A DNA stretch of 64,000 bases from JAAXKN01 sp036261625 (GCA_036261625.1 DATAKL010000034.1:1-64000), one strand, 5' to 3'. Counted from the first letter of the stretch, positions 17,208 through 25,654 are shown. Translations and numbers: made by a program. Notes: generated from the letters alone by a model not told the origin.

Positions 17208-20200
17208 GTTTATTTCCGACAACGCCCTGGCCGGGTTCCGCCTGAAAAGACTTGAAATCTATAACTGGGGAACATTCAACGGGAAAATATGGAAGATTGA
17301 ACCTGAGGGATATAACTCTCTGTTGACTGGGGATATAGGCTCCGGGAAATCCACACTGGTAGATGCTGTTACAACACTTCTGGTGCCTCATCAAAAGATA
17401 ATATACAATAAAGCCGCAGGATCAACAGTCAGGGAAAGGGATATTAGTTCCTACTTTTACGGGGAATATAAGAATGAAAGAAATGAAATGAACAACAAAG
17501 GGCAGGGGGTCAGGCTCCGCTCGGAAAATGACTTTTCCGTTCTCCTTGCAGTTTTCAGCAATACAGGATTTGAGCAGCAGGTAAGTCTGGCACAGGTATT
17601 TTATGCAAGGGATGGCAAAATAGAAAAATTCTTCGTCTTTTCGCAGGAGGCTCTCAGTATCGGTGCTAACTTCACAAATTTCGGGACTGAAATACTGCAG
17701 CTTAAAAAGAATCTGAAAAAACTTCCTCTTACCGAAGTATTTGAAAATTTTAAGGACTATGGCCAGAGGTTCAGGAATATCTTCGGAATTAAGTCTGAAA
17801 AAGCCCTCGACCTGTTTTACCAGACGGTCTCCATGAAATCAGTAGGAAACCTTACTGAATTTGTACGGAGCCAGATGCTCGAGAAAACCGACGTAAAAGA
17901 GAGGATTGTTGAGTTAAGGCGGAATTTTGAAAACCTCACACAGTCACATGAGGCCATTCTGAAAGCCAAACGGCAGCTGCAGCAGCTTGAACCCCTGATT
18001 GCATTTTCGGATGAGTATTCACATCTGATGGAGCAGCTGGTAGAAATTGAATTTTCATTGCATGCCTTGCCTTCAGTATTTGCAGCCTTTAAGAAGGAAC
18101 TGCTGAGATCCGAACAGGAAAATATAAGCAGGCAGCTTGCCGTTCTGAGAAAAAGAATTGACAACCTGAAGCAGGTAATAGCTGCTCTCGAAAGCGAGAA
18201 GTACAGGTTAAAAATTGCAATAGATTCAAACGAGCAGGGAAAGCGCCTTTCGGAAATTGACCGTGAAATTGTCCGGCTTGAAAAAAGCCGGGAGGCTAAG
18301 TACAAAAATAATAATGAATATGACACACTTGCAAAATCACTGGACCTGAAAAATGTGCGGACCGAAAATGAATTTATTGAGCAATATTATAAAGCCCTCG
18401 ATTTGCAGTCGGGCATAATGAAGAGATCAGTAGATCTGGACATTCAGGAAGTGACCTTGAGCGTTGAGAAAAGGACGCATGAACAGGCAGTCAAATCGGA
18501 TAAAGATGAACTTGATTCGCTTCTGAAAAGAAAGACACAGATACCGGAAAGCAGCCTGAGAATAAGGCTGCAGATAACCGAAGCTTTAGGCCTTAATGAG
18601 GAGGAAATTCCCTTTGCGGGCGAACTCATAAGGGTAAAGGAAAAGGAAGCTATTTGGGAAGGGGCCATTGAAAGAATACTGCATAATTTTGCCCTTAGCC
18701 TGCTCGTAAATGAGGACGACTACAGGCGTGTAAGCACATTTATAAACTCCACCGACCTGAAGGGAAGAATTGTTTTCTATAAGGTACAGGATGAAAAGAA
18801 AAAAAGTTTTATGAACCCGTCAGATATTTCGCTGCTGAATAAAATTGACATTAAAAACGACAGCCCCTTTTATGACTGGCTGCGCATGGAACTTTATGAA
18901 AAATTTAATTATGAATGCTGCATAGATATGGAGGATTTTTTCAGGTATCCGTATGCTGTTACGAAAGAAGGCCAGATAAAGAGCGGCAGAACCAGACACG
19001 AAAAAGATGACAGGTCGGCAATTACGAACAGGAGAAATTATGTACTCGGGTGGTCTAATAAAGATAAGATAAAGGCTTTTGAGGCAGGCATAAAAAAATT
19101 GAATTCCAGAATTGATTCCCTGGCTCTGGAAGTGGAGAATATAAGAAAAGAAAAGTTAAACTTAAGAAATAGGGAAAATGCCCTGCGTGACCTGCTAAGG
19201 TTTGAGGATTATGAAAGCCTGAATTATGAAGCAGATGTTACTGCAATCGAAAAATTAAAGGGTGAAAAAGAGGAAATCGAAAGGAGCTCCGACCAGCTCA
19301 AGACTTTACGCGGCCACCTTGAAAAGGTGGAAAATGAACTTGAGGAAAATAAAAAAGTAAATGAAGCTCAGATAAGGAACAGCGGGGCTTTTGAAATTTC
19401 TCTTGAAAACATTGCAAAAGATCTCACCCATTGCGATACTGTTGCAGGTTTGCTAAAGACTGATGAATTGAAACACTATAGTGAAAAGATACGGTTTGAT
19501 ATAAAAGGAAAGGCTCTTAGCCTGACCTCTTATGACAATATCCGCGATGAGGCCTGGAGGAGGTATGACAGCCAGAGAACTGAAAAGTCAAACAAGTCGA
19601 AAAAGCAGAGGGACCTAATAATAAAAGAGATGTCCAGGTATAAGAACGACTATCCTGAAGACACAACGGAAGTAGACCCCGCAGTTGAATCAATTGGTGA
19701 ATTCAGAAGAATGGCAGACAAATTAAAAGGGGATGACCTTCCCAAATATGAAAGAAAGTTCAGGGAACTGCTGAATGAAAAGGCAATTCAGGATATTGCG
19801 CTCTTTAAGAATCAGCTTGAACTTTCATGCAAGGACATTAAGGATAAAATTACGCTCATAAACAGGTCCTTAAAAGATATAGAGTATGAAAAAGGCACCT
19901 TTATCGAATTGATTAACTCCGAAGCGTCTGATAATGACATAAAGGATTTCAGGATTATGCTGAGAAATGCGCACGAAAATACTCTTGGGCAGGGTGATTT
20001 ATATACCGAGGAAAAGTTCTTTAGAGTTAAGGAGATACTGGATAAATTCAACAGCGGCGAACAGGCCGACATTAACTGGACCAACAAAGTGACAGACGTG
20101 AGGAATTGGTTTATCTTCTCGGCAAGTGAAAAATGGGCTGAAGACAAAAAGGAAAAAGAATTCTTCAGCGATTCTTCGGGTAAGTCAGGGGGGCAGAAGG

Positions 20201-20550
20201 AAAAGTTGGCATATACGATTCTAGCCTCAGCCCTGGCATACCAGTTCGGTTTGGAGTGGGGGGTAACAAGGTCGAGGTCATTCCGCTTTGTAGTAATTGA
20301 TGAAGCCTTTGGAAGGGGTTCTGATGAAAGCACGCGCTACGCACTGGAGCTTTTTGCAAAGATGAACCTTCAGCTCCTTATTATAACTCCCCTTCAGAAG
20401 ATAAACGTAATAGAGGATTACATTAAAAGCGTTCATTATGTTTACAACAGTGAGGGGAAGGATTCAATGATAAAGAGTCTGACAATTGAGGAGTACCGGA
20501 AGGATAAAGAAAACTATTTATTAGAAAGGGTAAACGGTGATCTCTCCTGA
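17191..20550 (+). CDS. jetC: Wadjet protein JetC (SMC-like ATPase)
   Basis: This 1119-residue SMC/MukB-like ATPase is the motor of the Wadjet complex. Walker A is GDIGSGKST at about residues 47-55. Long coiled coils span roughly 240-480 and 640-960, with a hinge-like region between (around GRIVFYKVQDEKKKS and the GWSNKDKI segment). The ABC signature is SGGQKEK near 1000 and Walker B is FVVIDEAFGR near 1030. ATP hydrolysis would drive loop extrusion to measure DNA and select small circles for cutting. Length and motif order are normal for type I JetC. No frameshift or missing ATPase motif is visible. Confidence 0.92.
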   Translation: MQETFEFISDNALAGFRLKRLEIYNWGTFNGKIWKIEPEGYNSLLTGDIGSGKSTLVDAVTTLLVPHQKIIYNKAAGSTVRERDISSYFYGEYKNERNEMNNKGQGVRLRSENDFSVLLAVFSNTGFEQQVSLAQVFYARDGKIEKFFVFSQEALSIGANFTNFGTEILQLKKNLKKLPLTEVFENFKDYGQRFRNIFGIKSEKALDLFYQTVSMKSVGNLTEFVRSQMLEKTDVKERIVELRRNFENLTQSHEAILKAKRQLQQLEPLIAFSDEYSHLMEQLVEIEFSLHALPSVFAAFKKELLRSEQENISRQLAVLRKRIDNLKQVIAALESEKYRLKIAIDSNEQGKRLSEIDREIVRLEKSREAKYKNNNEYDTLAKSLDLKNVRTENEFIEQYYKALDLQSGIMKRSVDLDIQEVTLSVEKRTHEQAVKSDKDELDSLLKRKTQIPESSLRIRLQITEALGLNEEEIPFAGELIRVKEKEAIWEGAIERILHNFALSLLVNEDDYRRVSTFINSTDLKGRIVFYKVQDEKKKSFMNPSDISLLNKIDIKNDSPFYDWLRMELYEKFNYECCIDMEDFFRYPYAVTKEGQIKSGRTRHEKDDRSAITNRRNYVLGWSNKDKIKAFEAGIKKLNSRIDSLALEVENIRKEKLNLRNRENALRDLLRFEDYESLNYEADVTAIEKLKGEKEEIERSSDQLKTLRGHLEKVENELEENKKVNEAQIRNSGAFEISLENIAKDLTHCDTVAGLLKTDELKHYSEKIRFDIKGKALSLTSYDNIRDEAWRRYDSQRTEKSNKSKKQRDLIIKEMSRYKNDYPEDTTEVDPAVESIGEFRRMADKLKGDDLPKYERKFRELLNEKAIQDIALFKNQLELSCKDIKDKITLINRSLKDIEYEKGTFIELINSEASDNDIKDFRIMLRNAHENTLGQGDLYTEEKFFRVKEILDKFNSGEQADINWTNKVTDVRNWFIFSASEKWAEDKKEKEFFSDSSGKSGGQKEKLAYTILASALAYQFGLEWGVTRSRSFRFVVIDEAFGRGSDESTRYALELFAKMNLQLLIITPLQKINVIEDYIKSVHYVYNSEGKDSMIKSLTIEEYRKDKENYLLERVNGDLS

Positions 20551-21724
20551 AGAAATAAAAAGCCGGTCGGAAAAGTGGTACAGGGAAATCCTGATTTCTT
20601 ACCTGGAGGGGACAGATATATTCCCTAAGTATATCAGGTTTGGTAAAATAAAGGCCTCTGAGATCCAGAGGAGCTATGCGCAGATAAATAAATCCCTAAA
20701 CAGGCTCAAAGAACTAAGCAAGAATTCAACAGGTTATGGTTACTTTGTTGAATATACGGAAAGAAACACCTTGAAATTCGGCAGGAATCTGTTTCCTGAA
20801 GATATAAGGTTTGATACTGAAGATGATTACCTGAAGTTCCACGAGAAGGAAAGTGAGTTTATAGGCTTTAAGACAGATGCAAATAAAATACTAAGCAGCA
20901 TCGGTAATTTAAGGTCCTGGATGCTGGCAAATCCCTTAAAGGTCGTAATGAACAATGGGAAGTGGGACGCCCTGCTTGAGGTCTGCAGTTATTTTATTGA
21001 AAACCCAAGGCCCGGTATATATTTAAGAGAGATTCCGGTCAGGCAGCCCACAAAATTTATTGAGGAAAACCAGCCGATAATTAGGGAACTTCTGGATTTT
21101 CTTATTCCCGATTATATCAATGCCGGGGAATCTTCTTTTGAGAAAAGATACAATTTGAAGTACAATGAGCCGCTTATAAGGATCAAGATTCTGGACGATG
21201 TAATTTCCTCAAGATATTTCAGCGGCCTTAAGGATATATCACTTCCCGTCGGTGAATTTAATAGTCTCAGGCTTGAGTGCAGCAGAATATTAATGTTTGA
21301 GAACAAGGCGAATTTTTCTAATGTATATAATTTCCTTTCCCTGCCTCACATGTCGGGCACCCTGTCACTTTTTGGCCGGGGATTTGGCGTCGGATTACTT
21401 AAGGATAACATCTGGCTAAAGGAGAAGGAAATCTTTTACTGGGGTGACATTGACGCGCATGGATTTATGATACTTTCACAATTGCGCAGTTATTTCCCGC
21501 GTGTAAAATCAATATTTATGGATATAAAAACATTCGACACATTTTCCGAATTTGCCGTCAGGGGAGCTGATGCAGAAAAGCTGCAGCTTCAGAATCTGAG
21601 CGGGGAAGAAAGTGATCTCTACTTCCACCTTTTTCATTTAGAGCGCAATCGTCTGGAGCAGGAGAAAATTCCGCACTGGTATGTCATTGAACGCCTGGGT
21701 TCAATTTTAAGGGACAATGGTTAA
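20537..21724 (+). CDS. jetD: Wadjet protein JetD (DUF3322-DUF2220, Toprim nuclease)
   Basis: This 395-residue protein is the nuclease subunit of Wadjet. The N-terminal DUF3322 part (to about 190) is followed by the DUF2220 Toprim-like domain. That domain has FENKANFSN (conserved Glu, about residue 255) and WGDIDAHGF (Asp-x-Asp, about residue 306), the pattern of topoisomerase-VI-like cleavage domains. The start is a GTG at 20537 that overlaps jetC by 14 bases, with GAAAGGG just before. With JetA-C it would cleave extruded plasmid DNA. It ends 40 bases before repeat copy C. Confidence 0.9.
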   Translation: MISPEEIKSRSEKWYREILISYLEGTDIFPKYIRFGKIKASEIQRSYAQINKSLNRLKELSKNSTGYGYFVEYTERNTLKFGRNLFPEDIRFDTEDDYLKFHEKESEFIGFKTDANKILSSIGNLRSWMLANPLKVVMNNGKWDALLEVCSYFIENPRPGIYLREIPVRQPTKFIEENQPIIRELLDFLIPDYINAGESSFEKRYNLKYNEPLIRIKILDDVISSRYFSGLKDISLPVGEFNSLRLECSRILMFENKANFSNVYNFLSLPHMSGTLSLFGRGFGVGLLKDNIWLKEKEIFYWGDIDAHGFMILSQLRSYFPRVKSIFMDIKTFDTFSEFAVRGADAEKLQLQNLSGEESDLYFHLFHLERNRLEQEKIPHWYVIERLGSILRDNG

Positions 21725-21763
21725 TTCCCTGGTCAATCGAAATTACCAGGAGGAAGTTGTACG

Positions 21764-21815
21764 GACATGAAAAAGGAATGCTATGGGTTTGTTGTGCCTC
21801 GGATTATCTGATATC
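21764..21815 (-). repeat. Degenerate tRNA-Arg 3'-end copy C
   Basis: It carries GTTGTGCCTCGGATTAT, then ATATCAGAACCTG, aligning with copies A, B and D. A decayed GAAAAAGGAATGC stretch corresponds to the terminator stem. It marks the right side of the Wadjet cassette. Confidence 0.55.
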
Positions 21816-21928
21816 AGAACCTGTAGAATGAAGCCAGATTACAAATTTACCGGGTTAAGGCAAGTAATTGGGTTGACAAAAGGCACACAATGTAAAAAAT
21901 TCAAAGCTCTGAAAAGGGTTTCCGAAAG

Positions 21929-21979
21929 ACAATTATTCCAAGTAGAAAGGCCTCAAAGAAGTATTTAGAAGAGCAGTAA
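21929..21979 (+). pseudogene. Possible remnant of a BrnT-type toxin C-terminus
   Basis: The frame reads TIIPSRKASKKYLEEQ and stops at 21979, one base before the antitoxin ATG. BrnT toxins end with an I-SAR(K/R)A(S/T)KKE-x-YEE pattern immediately before brnA. The upstream part of such a gene cannot be found: an in-frame TAA lies 27 bases earlier and no BrnT core motif is readable. This is a short similarity and therefore uncertain. Confidence 0.3.
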
Positions 21980-21980
21980 A

Positions 21981-22250
21981 ATGAAAAGATTAGAGAAAAA
22001 TGAAGTTGAGATCCTGAAGCCTGTTGAAGATGGCGAATGGCAGTCAGTAAAGGATGTTGAGAAAAAGAAGGCTGAATATGCACGTTATGCAAAAAATACT
22101 TCTGCCAAGAATAAAAGGATAAATATCCGGTTATCGGAAATGGATCTTGCAAAATTAAAGGCCAAATCTTTGGAAGAGGGGGTTCCGTATCAGACGCTTA
22201 TTGCAAGCATTATTCATAAATATGTGCATGGAAAGTTCAGGGAAGTCTGA
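21981..22250 (+). CDS. CopG/BrnA-family antitoxin
   Basis: This 89-residue protein has a variable charged N-terminus and a C-terminal ribbon-helix-helix-type segment: KRINIRLSEMDLAKLKAKSLEEG, then PYQTLIASIIHKYV. This matches the CopG_antitoxin/BrnA family, which binds a BrnT RNase toxin and autoregulates the promoter. No intact toxin lies upstream, where it normally would; only a possible remnant is seen. It may be an orphan antitoxin. It sits between repeat copies C and D. Confidence 0.8.
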   Translation: MKRLEKNEVEILKPVEDGEWQSVKDVEKKKAEYARYAKNTSAKNKRINIRLSEMDLAKLKAKSLEEGVPYQTLIASIIHKYVHGKFREV

Positions 22251-22397
22251 ACTGGAAGGCCTTATTTTTGTGATCCGTTTATAAGGCAAAACTTGTAAGT
22301 TTGCCTTAAATAAGAATCATAACTTGGTAGATGGAGACATTTATTTTAATTCCCCTCAACATTTTTCAGGGCGGGCTTTATCTTCCGGGATAATTTA

Positions 22398-22664
22398 TCA
22401 GTAGATCAGCATGCCGTCAGATTTAACCATATCGGTGAGCAGGCCTTTTTTCTTCAGGTCAACTATGTCGACAGGTTTGGATAAGCTGAAGATCAGTTCA
22501 CTGTAAAACCTGAAAAACACATTATCCGGAAGTCCTTCTACTCCAAGGTCAATGTCGTTTGACTCACGGGATGAATCAAGGTTTGAGCCGAAAAGATAGA
22601 TTTTTGAAACCTTATACTTATCAGCTATTTCAAGGAGTTTTATTTTATCTTCATTTGAAATCAT
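22398..22664 (-). CDS. MNT-type minimal nucleotidyltransferase
   Basis: This 88-residue protein has the nucleotidyltransferase signature FGSN, then SNDIDLGV (GSx10DxD) at about residues 26-40, followed by the third-acid region VDIVDLK. Such MNT proteins act as antitoxins that AMPylate or oligoadenylate a HEPN RNase partner. No HEPN gene (RxxxxH, about 130 residues) is adjacent on either strand, so this is an orphan. It points away from the Wadjet operon. Confidence 0.8.
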   Translation of the reverse strand: MISNEDKIKLLEIADKYKVSKIYLFGSNLDSSRESNDIDLGVEGLPDNVFFRFYSELIFSLSKPVDIVDLKKKGLLTDMVKSDGMLIY

Positions 22665-22738
22665 ATCTCAAAATAGCTGAAAAAATGTACTTTTTCAATA
22701 TGGAGTGATTTATGAAGGGGGATGAGGAAACCGCTCCA

Positions 22739-22814
22739 CTCTTTAAAACAGGAAAAGCTCATTACTGAGCTTTTGTTGGTACCCCCAGATTATATGACGT
22801 TAGAACCTGTTTGA
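22739..22814 (-). repeat. tRNA-Arg 3'-end plus terminator copy D
   Basis: The hairpin AAAAGCTCA / TGAGCTTTT (22753-22774, perfect arms) corresponds to the tRNA-Arg terminator. It is followed by GTTGGTACCCCC (acceptor end) and GATTATATGACGTTAG-AACCTG. The stop codon and last residues of the gene at 22800 are encoded within it. Confidence 0.7.
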
Positions 22815-23807
22815 TGTTCTCAGATTACACTTCCCACTTAAGTATTTGTCAGAGAACTCTGGCGGTGAAAAGTGCTTTGCAACGCGGAAAAATTTCCAGT
22901 AACCAGGGATAGACTTTTCCATTCGGATTTTAACACCGGAAAAACCTGCTATGGTTATATAATGGAGATTTTTGTGGCGAATGATTTTCTTTATTTCACT
23001 CCAGCTTATGAATTTTTCTTCCCCAAAAGGAAAAACAGCACGGATTCCCTCCTTTGTAAAGAAAATCCTGTCACGGTTTAATCGAATATATGTGTAAATG
23101 ATTGGACAAATGAAAAGGATAACTGAGAGGGAGGCTGCAATAAAATCTGAAGCAGTATTTATGCCGAACTTGATCAAACCGATCAGGAATAAAGTGATAG
23201 TACACAAGAATAGTACAACGATAGTGCGAATTTGTTGATTTGAAGCTTTTAGTTCAATAACAACATCATCTTTATTTATCTCTCCTTCAATGCGGTTTGA
23301 TTCATTGAATGCGTCTCTGATATTTCTGACTCTTCTGTGGGGGCCCAAGACAATAAATTCTGCAAGAATGTCTTTTGCTTCTTGTATGTTTGGAGCAACC
23401 AAGTAACCCCTATGCCATTGCAGCCGGGAACTACCAGACAGATAGGGAAAAGACACGCGCTTATCTCCAGGCATGAACATAGCCGTCAGGGAAAAGTAAT
23501 CACCGGAAGACGGAACAACTGCCTCAAAAGAAAAGGTTGGCAAATTAGAGGGAGTGATAACCTGCAGGGCCTTGAAAATTGGAACTTCTTCATCCCTGAA
23601 AAAGCCGATACCCGTTGGTCTGCTCACTTTTATGATGTCATGAAAACGGTAGCCGGTTTCCGGGCTGGGGATACTCTCAATAAGAGCATGATTTGACTTT
23701 ATCTTGCCTGAAGCCATTGAATCATTTCCCAGATCAATATAAGCCAGGTAGTGATCGGGTTTTGAGAACCTTTTTCTCAGTATGTCATAGTCATTTAGTT
23801 TTTTCAT
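22800..23807 (-). CDS. Membrane protein with C-terminal PH-like domain, unknown function
   Basis: This is a 335-residue protein. The N-terminal about 195 residues are soluble (FFRDEEVPIFKALQVITP, then FSLTAMFMPGDKRVSFPYL). Two membrane helices follow (about 198-220 and 226-245), and then a bacterial PH-like stretch (DRIFFTKEGIRAVFPFGEEKFISWSEIKKI). ATG at 23807 chosen; a TTG nine bases upstream is the only alternative. The gene follows AbiEii by 18 bases in the same direction and may belong to that operon. Its C-terminus (about eight residues) lies in repeat copy D. No named family recognised beyond the PH-like fold, which is inference. Confidence 0.6.
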   Translation of the reverse strand: MKKLNDYDILRKRFSKPDHYLAYIDLGNDSMASGKIKSNHALIESIPSPETGYRFHDIIKVSRPTGIGFFRDEEVPIFKALQVITPSNLPTFSFEAVVPSSGDYFSLTAMFMPGDKRVSFPYLSGSSRLQWHRGYLVAPNIQEAKDILAEFIVLGPHRRVRNIRDAFNESNRIEGEINKDDVVIELKASNQQIRTIVVLFLCTITLFLIGLIKFGINTASDFIAASLSVILFICPIIYTYIRLNRDRIFFTKEGIRAVFPFGEEKFISWSEIKKIIRHKNLHYITIAGFSGVKIRMEKSIPGYWKFFRVAKHFSPPEFSDKYLSGKCNLRTSNRF

Positions 23808-23825
23808 GTTTCGCAACTACAGAAA

Positions 23826-24731
23826 TTAATCTTTGATCCACTGCCATGTAGAATAGTTCCAGGACATAATTGAACTATTTGAGAATAGCGGCTCAATAAA
23901 GTCTTTAAGTTTTTCAATAATCAGGGCAAAGGAGGTTTCCAATTCAATTTTGTTCTTGGAAAGAAAAATAATCCATTGATTATTTTTCACTGTATCATTC
24001 TTAAATTCATTTCCGTAAATGATTGCCCTGTCCTCAATCTGTGTCCCACGGGTAAAGAAAGTTGTTTCCAGAGCTTCCTTCATGATATTGCTTTTAAAAG
24101 AAATATTGGACGCTAAAAAGAATATATCATAAAAGTCTTTCATTCTGCTGGTGAGAACATTAAGCTTTACAATTGTGTCAAACTTTTCAGCTATAGCGGA
24201 TTCGAAAGAATAGGCCATTATATTCGGCCTTGGTTCCTGGGCCAATATAACTGGAAAACTAACCTCTTTTGGTCCATCAACTATTTTATCCCCGAAGCCA
24301 ATATCAATCGAAATATTCCCTGTTATTGTATCCATTTTATATGGAATATGAATCCTTATGCCGCTGTAGTCAGCTTCTTCTTTTATCCTTTCGGCTCTGA
24401 TTTTCTCTGTTTCAAAAATGACTCCATCATCTACAGAAATGCCTGCAATTTCAGAGATAACTGCTCTACAATCTCCAATTTCATTAGGCAAAGCTCTCCC
24501 GAGAAAATCAATATCCCGTGTAGGCCGGAATCTGGAGATGTCTTTAGCCATTAGCAGCAGGGCACCTTTTAAAATAAGCTTATTTTTGTAAGGTGATATT
24601 GAAAGTCTGTAAAGAAATCTTTCCTGAAAATAAAGCCTGAGTATTGTGTTGTAATCTTTTTGTTCTTTCTCGGCAATATTAATTAATTTATTCCGTACTG
24701 AAACCGCAATATTTTTGACACCCTTTTTCAT
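23826..24731 (-). CDS. abiEii: AbiEii-type nucleotidyltransferase toxin
   Basis: This is a 301-residue protein. It has ILKGALLLMAK, then RPTRDIDFLGR (the nucleotidyltransferase DxD of the AbiEii/MenT family) around residues 53-80, ISIDIGFGD in the middle (third acidic residue) and FDTIVKLNVLTSRMKDFYDIFFLA, the typical AbiEii KFxAIVxLGxxNSRMKDFYD pattern. AbiEii transfers nucleotides to tRNA and causes abortive infection or stasis; AbiEi neutralises it. It overlaps the antitoxin gene by four bases, a standard arrangement. Confidence 0.9.
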   Translation of the reverse strand: MKKGVKNIAVSVRNKLINIAEKEQKDYNTILRLYFQERFLYRLSISPYKNKLILKGALLLMAKDISRFRPTRDIDFLGRALPNEIGDCRAVISEIAGISVDDGVIFETEKIRAERIKEEADYSGIRIHIPYKMDTITGNISIDIGFGDKIVDGPKEVSFPVILAQEPRPNIMAYSFESAIAEKFDTIVKLNVLTSRMKDFYDIFFLASNISFKSNIMKEALETTFFTRGTQIEDRAIIYGNEFKNDTVKNNQWIIFLSKNKIELETSFALIIEKLKDFIEPLFSNSSIMSWNYSTWQWIKD

Positions 24732-25330
24732 ACCGCAACAATCCCCTTAATCATTGGCATAATTACCGTTTTTACCTGACATATTTTGGCATATATAACG
24801 AGCTTCCCGATATTACTTCCTTTAGATCTGAGGTATGTCTGCAGTGCTTCAATTGCCAGATCCTCTCCAAGTTTATTGCGGAATCTGAACATGTCGCAAA
24901 TAGTTTTTTCCTTGTTGTAAATTCTGAGGTCGCCAAACTTAGTCTTTATAATTTCAATTCCGGGCTCATAGAACCTTTTAGTGAAATAGTAAGTTTTTAC
25001 CGGGGGATAACTGATGGTCTTAGGTTTGGCCGTAATCGGTATTGCATAATATATTTCAGACGGATTAAAAGTCGTAAGGTTGTGACAATCAAGAGCAGAG
25101 ATCAGACAGATGACTCCTTTAGGTTCGGCACGGCAGACTGTAAGATAACTGACGTTTATATCCTCAAAGAAGCTGTAATCTGAAATACGGTAAAGTCCAG
25201 GTTTGATTTTATCAATAATCCTATCTTCAACCAGACCTGCTATATTTCTGGTATGAAAGCCTGCCGATTTCAGCTCCTTCATCGTAGCAAAACCGCCGTG
25301 GTCTTCAAAATATTTTATTATTTCTTCCAT
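24728..25330 (-). CDS. abiEi: AbiEi-type antitoxin / transcriptional regulator
   Basis: This 200-residue protein begins with an N-terminal winged-helix domain (FEDHGGFATMKELKSAGFHTRNI, then KPGLYRIS) of the AbiEi_4 type, a DNA-binding autorepressor. The second domain includes CLISALDCHNLTT, PKTISYPPVKTYYF and IYNKEKTICDMFR, the conserved core that stops the AbiEii toxin. It is first in the operon with abiEii and is the nearest gene to the tRNA-Arg integration point. Confidence 0.9.
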   Translation of the reverse strand: MEEIIKYFEDHGGFATMKELKSAGFHTRNIAGLVEDRIIDKIKPGLYRISDYSFFEDINVSYLTVCRAEPKGVICLISALDCHNLTTFNPSEIYYAIPITAKPKTISYPPVKTYYFTKRFYEPGIEIIKTKFGDLRIYNKEKTICDMFRFRNKLGEDLAIEALQTYLRSKGSNIGKLVIYAKICQVKTVIMPMIKGIVAV

Positions 25331-25430
25331 TATTTGTATGGTTCGATATTGCTGTAAGTAATATACATTAACAGTAAATAAGAACCAAAAAATAATTAAA
25401 GGATCATAGGACGTCGCTCTGTTTAAAATG

Positions 25431-25453
25431 GAAAAAGCCCATTTCTGAGCTTT
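25431..25453 (-). terminator. Terminator of the tRNA-Arg gene
   Basis: An imperfect hairpin with a run of T on the minus strand lies directly after the tRNA 3' end. The same 23 bases recur exactly in copy A and in altered form in copy D. Confidence 0.75.
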
Positions 25454-25458
25454 TGTTG

Positions 25459-25532
25459 TACCCCCGAGAGGATTCGAACCTCCGACCTGCGGTTTAGGAA
25501 ACCGTCGCTCTATCCTGCTGAGCTACGGGGGC
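25459..25532 (-). tRNA. tRNA-Arg (anticodon CCT)
   Basis: On the minus strand the acceptor stem GCCCCCG pairs with CGGGGGT (a G-U pair at the first position). The D stem is GCTC/GAGC, the anticodon loop TTCCTAA has anticodon CCT, and the T arm GGAGG-TTCGAAT-CCTCT has the universal TTCGA. CCA is not encoded. It reads AGG codons. Its 3' end and terminator are copied in degenerate form at four places to the left, as expected of a favoured integration site. Confidence 0.93.
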
Positions 25533-25623
25533 ATTTTAGAGAATTTCTGCAATTCAGGCTATTAATATAACCAATTTTGCGCATTAATAAAATAAAAAAT
25601 GGATGGCTGTGGAATTGAAAATC

Positions 25624-25654
25624 AAAGCCTGCCGGAAAATTCACGGCAGGCTTT
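25624..25654. terminator. Hairpin terminator
   Basis: AAAGCCTGCCG pairs with CGGCAGGCTTT around a nine-base loop. It lies 37 bases past the stop of the lipoprotein gene at 25692, and also downstream of nothing on the plus strand. Confidence 0.75.

Noticed and set aside
17817..18326. 169-residue minus-strand ORF opposite jetC
   Set aside because: Serine-rich shadow of coiled-coil coding sequence; no independent support.
15202..21724. Plain MukFEB condensin
   Set aside because: The fourth gene with DUF3322/DUF2220 and Toprim residues, and the DUF3375/DUF4194 partners, identify Wadjet instead.
10911..22814. Extra tRNA genes in copies A-D
   Set aside because: Only the 3' end and terminator are seen; D arm, anticodon arm and a TTCGA T loop are missing.
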